Of a stretch of DNA of 64,000 nt, positions 43,948 through 54,482 are shown one piece after another. This stretch comes from Neofusicoccum parvum (taxonomy: Eukaryota > Ascomycota > Dothideomycetes > Botryosphaeriales > Botryosphaeriaceae), in assembly GCA_020912385.1 (NCBI GenBank), contig CP087213.1, forward strand, positions 1,240,001 through 1,304,000, written 5' to 3'. Under the pieces are notes generated by a model. That model did not search any database and was not told where the DNA came from. It was given only the letters and a program-made list of their open reading frames with translations. Within the stretch, counting starts at the first letter, position 1, and every line of letters starts with the position of its first letter. The position numbers were made by a program, and so were the translations under genes.

Positions 43948-45761
43948 CGTCAGGTCGATAATGGCTGCGGGGAGCGAGGCTATTATTACCGTGTTGCGGC
44001 CGGGAGCTGGGAGCTGACGGTGAAACGCCAAGTCTTACTTGCTTCCTTCGGTGACACGAGCGCGCTGCGATCACCGCCCAAAGGCCAGGCGGCCGGAAAT
44101 GTCTGGTGTGGTCGGGAGGCGCTTGCAGGTCGGAGGCCGTGGGCCACGAGACTGCGCGGAGAGGACGGGTTGTGCGTTGGTGGTGCGGGTGCGGGTGCGA
44201 ATGCGGGTGCTGGTCGGTACGGGCGCTGGTCGCATCGGCATCCGGCCTGGTGTTGCACGCGCGGTGGAGCGCGCCGGTGGATGCGAGGTCGAGGCTGGTG
44301 TCGCTCTCAGGCGTGTATCATGGCATGTGCGAAGCTGCGGCGGGGGTTGTGACGCCTTATCGCGGCGCTGCAAAGATCCCCGCCACCAGGACGATCGGGG
44401 AGGCGTGCGCACGGGCAGGCCGGGCTGCGGTGCGGCTCTGTGTCGACGTGGGCGGGCGCGGAGGGAGCGCGCGCTGGCCGTGGGCGGAGGGTGGTGATGA
44501 GATCAGAAGGCAGGCAGGTGCGCGGCAAGCTGCTGTCAGGCCAGGGCGAGGGCTTGGGGCTGTATCGCACAGGTGCTGCGCGTCGGAGGCGGAGCTAGTC
44601 AGCAGCCAGTCAACCAGCATGCATGCGAGGGGTTGCGTCCGCCGGGAGAGGGGCTGGTTGGGGCTGGCTTTGCTTTGCGCCAGGCTCGCCAGTAGCGCGC
44701 ACGAGCACTCTGGCGCAGATCTCTAGCGGCGTGGCGAGCAAGGCACCACGGCACCACCGCGCTGAGTACGAGCCCGCTGCTGGGAGCGGCCTGCTTGCTG
44801 AGAAATGCAGACGCCCGCCCAGCCTGCAGCCGTACATTAACCTTGCAGCCCCCCTCCACCACCGCGCAGCCCGTCCATAAGCGCGCTCCGAGCCTCAATG
44901 GCTGGCTGCTGGCGCGACAGCCGGCCGTGGGCCGCCTGCGCTGCCCGCCGCCTGCTGCCCGCCGCCTGCTGCCCGCTGCCCGCTGCCCGCCGCCCGCGCG
45001 GCCTGCCAGGCGCGCGGAGACGCTGATGGCGCGCCTCCACTCGTCAAGCTGCGACGTCGTGCTGTTGGCATGTGAAACCGCGTCCCGCCAGCGCCCTGCA
45101 GCCCCTCTGCGCACGCCGGGCGGGTGCCCACGGGCGTTGCAGGGCGCGGCAGGCCGAGCGCCGGTGGGGACGCTGCTGCGAGAAACACGGTGAGTCGGCA
45201 GCAGCAGGCCCATCGGCGCCGTCCACTCCGCGCCATTGGCCGCCTGACCGACGCTGCTTAGGGTTGCGTCAGGCTAAAGTGAGAGACAGGAACAGATATG
45301 CAAGGGCGCCGCCTCTGTGCCTCGCCTAGCGGACTCTTGCGATACGCGACTCGATCTTCATAAAGACCAGGCAAGATCCCGCCCGCAACAATCCCACCCG
45401 GCCACCGCTAGCTGACTCGCGGCCAGCGCCGGCCTGCTGACCGTCGCTGCTTGTCCGCACCGCACTTCTGCCCACAAAACACCAGGGTTGCACGCAAGCA
45501 ACCGCCCAAGGCCCCGGCCGTGCCCGTCCAAGGCCCGCGCCCGCGCCCGCGCCATGCGCACGCGGCGGGCTGCATGTTTCGAGAAAAGACACCCACGGCC
45601 AGCTAGCAAGGGCACTCGCTCATCAAGGGCATTTATTTGAAGTCTGAACAACGCTGTGCTACGTGAAAAGGAACAGGGTCGTCGCTCACCGCCCCGCGCT
45701 GCATGCGCCCTCTTCTCTTCCCACGAACACGCTCCTTTTTGCCTGTCCTGCATTACCGTGT
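43948..45761. other. Intergenic, 1.8 kb: promoter of the C2H2 regulator and 3' flank of SEC24
   Basis: Extremely GC-rich, with imperfect CTGCCCGC/CGCC repeats (44940-44998) and GGTGCG repeats near 44180. Long frames are open in several registers at once, typical of GC-rich non-coding DNA. No recognisable gene. Confidence 0.5.
44940..44998 (+). repeat. Imperfect GC-rich tandem (CCCGCCGCCTGCTG / CCCGCTG units)
   Basis: Repeated blocks of CCCGCCGCCTGCTG followed by CCCGCTG units, about 1 kb upstream of the C2H2 regulator. Confidence 0.65.
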
Positions 45762-48528
45762 CTATTGCACCACCTGCCAAACCGTTAGTCCGGCCACGTC
45801 GAGAGGATTAGAGGGGGCGCCGGGGGACTCACCTTCTCCCTCAGCATGCCCAGCCATTGTTGCAAGCTGACACCTTGATCCGCCCGGTCCTCCACAAGCA
45901 GCGTCTGCGCCCACAGCTTCAGACTCGGGTCGCCGTCCTCCCTGATGATGTACAACGTTGGCACCGTGATGCTGCCCACCCCCTTCATCCTGTGATCCTT
46001 GCTCTTGTCGATCACTGCCCTGACGCGCTCGTTCATCTCGTTATCCAGGATGGGCATGCTAGACTTGCCCTGCTTGATGGCGTTCTTGTCGTCGACGCCG
46101 AAAACGTCAATGAGCAGCTGCGGCACCGAATCGCGCCCAATCCACACGAATTGGTTGACACCATCGTCGATGAGATAGAGGCCGTACGGCACAATCCTCT
46201 CCGAAGACAGATTCAACGGGGGTGGGAGGAGAATCTCGCCTGTCTCTGCGTGCGGGACACCGGCATCGTCGGGCATGTCATGCAGTGAGTAGAAGCGCGG
46301 GTAGATGTACTGGATCATGAGAGGAAGCGGCAGAGTTGAGAGCAAGCAGAGAGCTGCGGCGCGAAGATCCGAAGGTATTTGTGCGGATCTCCGAAGGCCA
46401 ACCTGCTATCTTTCAGTGTCTTGAAGTGCTCGCGTGGATTCCAGAAACTCACGTTCTTGATCAGGCCTAGGAAAAGGACGGGTAATGCCCGGAGGTTCCC
46501 CGGCAACTGGAGACCGCCGCCAATGTTGCCGCCTGCCAGCTCCTTCTTGTACGTCTGCAGGATTTCAATGACCTTACTCTGCAGAGCGTCTCTAGCGGCA
46601 TCCAGCCCGCTTCCCAGAGCCCTCTCCACGGCCTTGTGGCTGAAGTAAGCGGTGATTGCCTGAGCGTCTGCCGAAGAGTAGACGCTTGCGAGATTGTCAG
46701 TGGTAGGGATGGCGAGGGTCAGAACTCTTATCCTCCGCTCGCCGTTGCAGGTAGTGTGAAGAACAGCGGTTTGCATGCAGACGAAAGGCTTCGTCAGAGT
46801 CTCGTCGATGGCAACCTCCACGACATAGGCTTGATCACGGGGGAAGGCAGGGAATGCACAGAGATCGGAACTCCGGTTGAAGAAATTGCCGTAGAACGTG
46901 CTCATGCGCAGACCCGTTGTTGCTCGTACGCGCAGAACAGCCTCCAGTCCAATCTCGGACGACAGGTAGTCGCTGAACTCACGGGCGAACTTGATAGCAT
47001 CCTCGCTCCTCGCAGCATTCCATCCAGGGTAAAACCAAGTCTGGCCTCCGGTGTATCTGGGCAAGTTCGACAGGGTTGCGACGTCTTGATACTGCGAGGA
47101 GAAGAGGAACATGTCAATCGACACTTGGTTCTTGGAGCACTCTACCGCAAACGCCTTGTAGAAGCTGTTGGCGGTCTGAAGAAGCTTCCCTTCGCCACTG
47201 GTGCCAAGAACCTTCTTGTCCTCCCGCATGTCAAGCTTGCCGTATCCGATGTTCGGGAGAGAAGCGCTGAGAACAGTAATCTTTCCACCAACAGGCGAGA
47301 TAAGCTTGTGACCGGCGCGCAGAGCTGATCCCATAGCAGAACCGCCATTCTGAGTATCCTGGAACATGGACTGGAGCTTGCCTAGGAATGTCTCGATGTT
47401 GGCGCGGCACTCCGCAAGGTTCACCAGCAGGTCTTCGGGGGTGGGGAGAAAAGGCTCGTCGAGGTCGCTGACAACTAGCATCCTGGGGTCACCATTCTCG
47501 CCTCCGTCGCGCGGGATGGAGAAGTAGTGCAGACTAGAGTCCACAGCCATAAAACCGAGCCTCGTTCTCCGGTCTGCATTCGGGATTCTGTCCAAGCTCT
47601 CTAGGACGCACCTGGCGGCCGTCGCCAACAAACCATTGGTGACAGCAGCGTAGCTGACGTCGAAGAGGAAGAGGTAGACTAGCGGCTGTGGCGGCCGGAC
47701 CATGTATTCCTGGGGAGCCACGAACTCCACAACCGAATAGTTCAACTCGGGCCTCTGCCACCTGTCCACACTCTGCTGCGTCGCCGCATCCCAGTCAAAA
47801 GCCTGGGGAACATCGTTGGTCAGGTTGCACATGTTGCAGCGCCAGCGGTGGCCGTGGTCGAGGAAGGTTGCAAACGGGTTGATGTACGAGCGGCACCTCC
47901 TACACCTCGAGATGACCTGGTCGGGCACCACAGGCACCGGGTCCTCGGCATCGTGTAGCGATGCATATGGCTGGATGACGAGAGCGAGCGGTAGGCGGGA
48001 CTTCTTCAGTAGCGAATGCGTGGTCGGGATGGTGTTCAAGGTTGACCGAACATACTTCGGAGGACAATTCGCAAACTCGGAGGGCGTGACGCTGGTCTAT
48101 GCAGATGTCAGCAGGGCGCGCAGCCTGTCTGGACGGAGGCGGTGACTTACGTTCGGAGGAAGATTGATCGGTGGCGGGGGCTGGTCGAGCTCGTAGACAT
48201 TGAACGGAGCGCTCATGAGATCGGTGGTGACGAGCTGGTTCAGCTGGGATTGCTGGGGCGGCATCTGCTGGGGCATCTGCTGGGGCATTTGCTGCATGGG
48301 CTGCATGGGCTGCTGCGGCATCATGGGCTGCTGCATCATGGGCTGCTGAGGCTGGCCAGGCCCCAGGTTCATCTGGCCGAATTGACCTGCCAACGGGTCA
48401 ACCTGCGGCGCGCCCATGGGCGGCGGCGCAGCACCACCAGCGCCCGCAGCGTTTGCGCCGAAGTCGTAGGCCTGAGCGGCATAGGCACGCTTCTTCTTGT
48501 GAGGCGCCGGGGCGCCTTGGTAGTCCAT
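45762..48528 (-). CDS. SEC24: COPII coat cargo-binding subunit Sec24
   Basis: Cargo-selecting subunit of the COPII coat that forms ER-to-Golgi vesicles with Sec23. Exons: 48528-48151, 48096-46453, 46402-45833 and 45773-45762, 867 residues. The N-terminus [17 protein letters not shown] is followed by a Met/Gln/Pro-rich disordered stretch. The zinc finger is C191-x2-C194...C213-x2-C216, ending [10 protein letters not shown]. The trunk (vWA-like) domain shows [12 protein letters not shown] and [11 protein letters not shown]. Beta-sandwich, helical ([15 protein letters not shown]) and gelsolin ([16 protein letters not shown]) domains follow. Acceptor 48097 was fixed by NLPPN|TSVTPS. The last exon is only 12 nt (VVQ and stop); without it the frame reads into the intron. 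One of the clearest assignments here. Confidence 0.96.
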
Positions 48529-49695
48529 GGTGACGGGTGGGCGGCGGGGTGTTCGGTGGAGTTGGGGAGGTCAAGTGGCCGGAGGCTCTTGATGCGACGT
48601 AATCCTGGACGAAGCCGATATTTGTCCAGGGAGCGGCAGCTCGTGGAATGGGCCCCGCGCGAGCGCTCTGAAGCTGCAGCAGCCGCACGGCGTCAGAGTA
48701 GCGATAGAAGAGAGAGAGCAGGCTGGCAGGCTGGACCGCGGCGTGGATTGGACGTGTGTTCAGAAGGTGGCATACCTATCCTCCTTGGCGGGCCGCGGCG
48801 CATCGAATGCCCGACCGCCTTTCCTGCTGCCTCAGCTGCGGTCGGGCACCCGCGCCAGCTGCGCAAAACCACCGCGCAGTAATCGTGGCCGCCGCCTCGC
48901 GCACGTGTGATGCCGGTGTTGCCCACATGTGCTTCTCCGCTGCCGCCATGGACAGCCCTACTAGCCTGCAGTGGAGGCCGGCCTGCCTGCGTGATAAGCT
49001 CGGCCAGGCGAAGCATCCTGCCGCAGCGATCCAGTGCGTTCGCATGCGCTTCGCAGGCCACCACTTTCGCCACCTTGCCCCGCATCTCCCCCATACACCA
49101 TCTTGCTCGGTGCCCTGGCTCGACCACCGATCCGGAGACAAGGCTTCTGGTGGTGATCGAGAACCTGGTACGGACCTAGCGTCCTCCCCGGTTAATGACG
49201 CGCCTTCTGCCGGTTCCTGGAAACACCATGCTCCCGCCAAGCACGCCGTCAGGTCACGTTGTCACTTGCATCGTGCACTGAATAATTTCGAGACTTGCAT
49301 TTCTCTGCAGATGCGCTCTGCAGGCGTTTTGGTAAGGAGGTATCTATGTGGACAGCATCTTGCCCATCTCCCTATGCAACGGCCGCGGCGTATAAGGTAT
49401 CATGCCGCCCTCTACTGAACGGCCAGAATCAAAAAAAAATCAAAAGACCCATCCCTTGAACCCCTCCCCGAACGCCGGTGAACCAAAGAAGCCACCCAAT
49501 TTACCCTTTGCTCATGGAGCGGATTCCGCGCTCCGTACATAACGTTCGACCCCTGCGCCCCTGCAATGCCACGCTTTGCTCTGGTGTAAATAAACTCCGT
49601 AGACCGAGTGAAGGTCATGCCGATGGGACGTGATGGAAAGAAACTCTCTCAAGGAAGGGAATGGTGGAACAAAGGGTAACATCGACCGCACGAGA
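48529..49695. other. Intergenic: SEC24 promoter and MPE1 3' flank
   Basis: About 1.2 kb without a recognisable gene or RNA. It is GC-rich near SEC24 and becomes more AT-rich near MPE1. Confidence 0.5.
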
Positions 49696-51784
49696 TCATA
49701 ACTGCGTGTAGTCAGGAGCCCTGTTCCTCCGGTTGCGGTTCTGGTGACGGTGCGGGTTAACTGGCTTCCTGAAGTAGGCATTATCCTCTTCATTGGGGAA
49801 AGGCTCGCTGAATACGGTCCGCTGCTGGTTCGGGAAAACGCCACTCTTGCCATTCTGCATCTGGCCTTGCTGTCCCATCCCGTTCATGCCCCAGCCCTGA
49901 TTGCCCTGCCAGTTCTGCTGGCCGTATCCACCACCGTTCATGCCGTTACTGTTGTTGTAGTTGCCGTACATGCCGTTCTGCTGATACCCCATGCCTCCCC
50001 CCATGTTGCCCCAACCACCATTCTGCATCATCATTGGGTTCATCATGGCTGGAGGCATTCCCATCATCGGTCCCATGCTCATGCCCATGCCCATCATGCC
50101 GTTCTGGTTCGGGAATCCTCCCATACCGTTCATACCGTTGAACGGCATAAAGCTGCTATTGGGAAACTGCTGGTTCATCATCTGCGGTCCACCACCGGCC
50201 AGCGCGTTCATCTGGCTCACAAACGCCTGGTCGGAATTGCTTGGTGCAGACACCTTTGCCTGCTCTTGCTGCTTGCGCATAGCCGCAGGAGCGGTGGGGA
50301 TGCGTTCGTTCTTGAGCTCTTCGTCAGCAGGGCGCTTCTTTGTAACGCCATTCGCAGCGGCGGGTCCTGTTGGGGCCGAGGCTGGGACATCTAGTGCAGG
50401 CTTCGATGCTGACGGGGAGGCGGGCTTGGCATCCTTGACTTCCGGAGATTCGTTGCTGCTATCGCTCGTTTCCTCCGTGCCGTTGGCCATGGTCGCCTTC
50501 TCCGGCTTGGGGCTCTTGGAGGCTTCTTTGGCCTTACGCTCGGCCGTCTTCTCGTCCTCAAAGGCCTTGATCTTCGAGACGGCGTCCTCATCCGCGACCA
50601 GGTCGTCAATGAGCACACCTTCCTTGGAGCAGTTTGGACATACGAAATCACTGTTGATAAGTGCATTCTCGATACAGTCATTGCAGTATGTCATTCCACA
50701 GCAAGGCGTCTTCATTGGGTCCACAAACATGCGTTTGTCAATTGAGCACTCTAGTCCACGGTCGCGAAGTTCTTTGCTACCAGCAGAGGCGACTTCTTGC
50801 TGTGCGGCGGAAGCCTGTGCCTTGGCCTGGTACTTGTTCCAGGAAGCCTCATCAGGCTTAGCTATGACATACTCGCCCGCAGCATTGACCATGACTCCGG
50901 ATGGCTGACGGGAGTCATCGGTAAGACCATCGTTGGTGAGTGCTATAGGTTTCTCAATCGTCTGCAGCATGGACCGTGGAATACCCGTCGTGCGCTTGAT
51001 GCGCGGCTTGTTCTCGAAGTTCGGATCATCGTTTGTAGGGCAAGCTTGGATCCAATGGCCTTGTTGCGTGTCAGTGTTGCTCTTGTGTCATGACTGATGA
51101 TTAATGGACCCACCTTTCACGTGGCAGCGATGGCAAATGTATGTGTCCGGGGGCTCGCCCTCGGGGACGTTGTGCGGCCGGCGTCCAGGTCGGTAGACAG
51201 GCTTGGCGCTACAAGACTCATCAGCCTTTGCTCAATCATCAATGAAACGGGTGTACACACTCAGCCATCTTAGCCTTCTGCTGCTCCCAATTCTCAGCAC
51301 CGGCAGCAAACATGGCCGCGATCCGCTCCTCCTCCGTCTGGGCACTGCTCATGGCAGCGGTGCCATCGGTTGCGGGCGTGGGCTTGGCCTGGGTGGCAGG
51401 CTTCGCGGTGGAGGACTCCGTGCGATAGGAGTTCTTGGCGGTGACGGGAGCTTTGCCGGAGACGTAGCGCGCAGCCCTACCGTGACCGGGCCTCGCCGCA
51501 GGAAGGCGGCGGGCGAGGACGGTCGTCGACCGGGGTACAATGGTGGTGTCGTCATCATATTCTTTGATAATTAGTAAGGGGCCTTTTCAGACAAAGACGC
51601 GACTGTACTGACCTTCATTGGTGTCGTCGGTGTAAATGGAGAGGTCGAAGTCGGAGCCGTCACCCAGACCGGTGGCGCTGATAATCTCACGCTTCAGCTC
51701 GAAGACGGAGATACCGGTGCCATCGAAGGTGATGCGCTGCGGCTCTTTCGAGGACTTGAACTTGAAGAAGACCGAGGACGACAT
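49696..51784 (-). CDS. MPE1: Mpe1/RBBP6-like cleavage and polyadenylation factor subunit
   Basis: Subunit of the cleavage and polyadenylation factor that forms mRNA 3' ends. Exons: 51784-51613, 51561-51261, 51208-51114 and 51059-49696, 643 residues. Residues 1-80 are the DWNN ubiquitin-like domain (SSVFFKFKSSKEPQRITFDG, DTNEEYDDDTTIVPRSTTV). A CCHC zinc knuckle C183-x2-C186-x4-H191-x4-C196 is rebuilt only by splicing intron 3. A RING/U-box-like domain follows (about 293-340: LECSIDKRMFVDPMKTPCCGMTYCNDC...FVCPNC). The C-terminal half is Ser/Ala then Met/Asn/Gly-rich and ends in basic RNRRNRAPDY. Introns 1 and 3 end in AAG after good branch sites. Confidence 0.95.
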
Positions 51785-53085
51785 GTTGAGGTTGAGGAAG
51801 TGAGAAAGGTGGTTGAAAGCGGGATGCACGAGGCTCCTCGCGTGGGGTGCTGTGAAATGACAAAGGCGATCAAGTCGATGACAGAGCTTTTGAGGCCAGA
51901 AGCAAGCTGTCAAGGCAGGGAGTGCGACGGTGAACTCTGTGCAAAGGCTTCTTATCGGTTTCCCAGAGGCAAATCCGTAGTTTGAATTGTGATGAGCTGA
52001 GCAGAAGAGCAGCAGCTAGTTGGTAAAAAGGCAGAAGTAACGAAATTGTACACAAAGTGAGGAGAGCACAGTGCCAGTCGGCGTGTCAGCCCGGTTGCGG
52101 AGTAAGAACTGAAGACCAGAACTTCAAGCCCAGAATCCACCCAGCGCGCGCAAGCTCTCCAGACGATCTTTTCTCCCCGCGGAAGCCCTCGCAGCGACCC
52201 GAGTACCCTCACCTGTGTGATGTGCCTGGCGGCGGAGCGCGAAGTGGCGACTGCGACACGCAGCGGAGAGCCGAGGCTGTGTCGGAGTCGGCGGCCGCCT
52301 GTCACGCGAGCGACGACTTGGAGCCCGCGGGCAATGCGGCGGGAGCGGGCGACGAGGCGGTGGTGTCGCGGTGGGGATAGAAAGACGATGGCGATGTGGA
52401 TGGGGGAAAGGAGGCGGGGTGGGCGAGGTAGACGATGAGTCGCAGGCGGAAGTGGTGGCAGCTGCTCATTGAGTGGAAGAACCTGGACGGCGCAGCCTGC
52501 GATGACAAAGCCGGCAGGAGGCCCGTGCGCGGGGCTGGCCGAAACCCCAGCCGCCGGGCGCGACGCCGATGACGAGCCTGGCCACGACACCCGCGCTGCG
52601 CCAGCTCTGCCGCCAGCGCTGCGTCCCGCGCTGCAGCGAGCTCTGCCGGAGCCCAGCCGCCGTTGCGAGGCTTCCGTTTGCGCGTGTTGCCGATCGCAGA
52701 CACGGCTGTCGGCGGCGTGCACCACCGCGCGGAAACCACACGTTAGCACGCTCGCTGGCACCACTGGCAGCCAAACAAAGGCCGTTGACGTCAGCCCGCT
52801 GCGCTTGTGTCCCGCGTTCGATTCTGCGGCATCGCGCTCTCTCGCAACAGGAGACTTTCTCCGGCTCCCTCCTCGCCCTCCGACCTTATCTTTGCTCGTG
52901 GGTTCGCCTCCTGTGGGTGCATTTGAGTATGACGGCGGTGTTGCCCTAGAGCTCGCGGCTTTCTTAAGCGCAGTCGCTCCTCAAACTCTCTCTGTTCCTT
53001 CTCGCAGCTAGTCAGTGCGTGAGAAATCACCATCGATGTCCATTTGCCCTCGTTCGGCGTCTCTTTCCACTTTGACTCGTTTGCC
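51785..53085. promoter_or_regulatory. Divergent promoter MPE1 / FNT transporter
   Basis: 1.3 kb between two outward-facing start codons. The central part (52.2-52.8 kb) is very GC-rich with shadow frames; nothing else is recognisable. Confidence 0.5.
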
Positions 53086-54482
53086 ATGGATGCATTCACT
53101 CCCCAGCAGACTATTGAGCTGGTGTCTCGCATAGGCTGCAAGAAAGCCCACATGCGCATAGACAAGCTCTTTGTCAATTCCCTCATGACCGGTCCTCTTC
53201 TTGGTTTCGGGTACTCCTACCTCTCCTATACACACAGCCGGCACCAAACTAATGCCACCAAGGTGTGCGGTTCTCGTCAGCACGAATGCCTCGCCTTGGT
53301 ATCAAGAAAATGCGCAAGGCTTAATCCGCACTATTGGCGCATTGATGTTCCCAGTCGGCTTGGTGATGATTGTCCTCAGTGGAGCAGATCTTTTCACAAG
53401 CAACGTTATGGTAAGCTGGTCTGTATCCTGTGAGGAAAGAAGGAGCTATCAACATGCGGACTTTTCACTAGAGGCCTTTATGAGCACCCCACCTTTGCAA
53501 TCAAACTAATTGAACCTGCGGACACAGTTCATGCTCACCGCCTTCCTCCATCGGCGTGTCTCTCTCACTGACGTTGCTGTGTCTTGGTCCATATCTTACC
53601 TTGGTAACCTCGCCGGCATGCTGTTTTTCATGGCCATCATAACAGGTTATGGAGGTGTTTTTGAGGAAGCACCAGCGTATCAGAATGCTGCTGTCACGCT
53701 CGCGGTACAGAAAGCGCAAAATCCACAGTGGCACCAGATCTTTCTCCGTGAAATAGGTGCAAACTGGTGAGTCTGATTGCGGAACCAAGTTCCAATCATG
53801 CCTAACGGTTGTACCAGGCTGGTCTGCTTCGCTGTCTTCATCTCCATTTCAAGCCGAGAGATAGCGTCGAAAATTATAGCAATATGGTGGCCCACTGCTA
53901 CTTTTGTTGCTTTGGCTCTAGACCACGTTGTTGCCAACATGTTCTTCATTCCACTGTAGGTACCTTCAGACTTGTGCTATTAATAGCTACTAAGCTAGCT
54001 TCGCAGAGGAATCTGGTGCGGTGCCCCTTTTGGTGCAGGATATTACATTTGGAAGAGCATGATCCCAACCGTAAGTCTTCCGAAACAGGGTTGCAACCTG
54101 TACTGATATTCTTGTTCACGCAAAGGCTTTGGGTAACATTGTCGGTGGTGGTCTTTTTGTCGGGACTGCCTATTGGTACTTATACCTGACTGGAGAGATC
54201 GGCGTCAACGTGAGGTTCGACATCGGCTCGCTCTCAACGGCCGAAGAAGCCGGAGGACCTATGCGAAATGGCAAGAAGCTCGAGCGTGATGCGAATGGTA
54301 ACGTCATGAACGGTGTAGATCCAGACAGCCAAACACGTGTCATTGAACGGGACCAGCTGCCGCACTCAGGCAGCCCGTTCAGAAGTGGGTTGAGTGCTGA
54401 GCTTGGAGACGATACACCGTACACCAAAAGCCACGCCGAGAGAACAGCTATCAAAAAGAGCGAAGGCAGCGAGAAAGTGTAG
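53086..54482 (+). CDS. Formate/nitrite transporter (FNT) family membrane protein
   Basis: Six-helix, pentameric-type channel/transporter for formate, nitrite or other small monocarboxylates, expected in the plasma membrane. Exons: 53086-53210, 53263-53410, 53528-53766, 53818-53955, 54007-54070 and 54126-54482, 356 residues. Family marks: TPQQTIELVSRIGCKKAHMRIDKLF, IGALMFPVGLVMIVLSGADLFTSNVM, SWSISYLGNLAGMLFF, ANWLVCFAVFIS, ALDHVVANMFFIPLGIWCGAPF and LGNIVGGGLFVGTAYWYLY. The last 85 or so residues form a charged cytosolic tail (TAEEAGGPMRNGKKLERD), longer than in bacteria. Introns 1 and 5 end in AAG. No nitrate-assimilation genes are adjacent, so the substrate is open. Confidence 0.93.
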
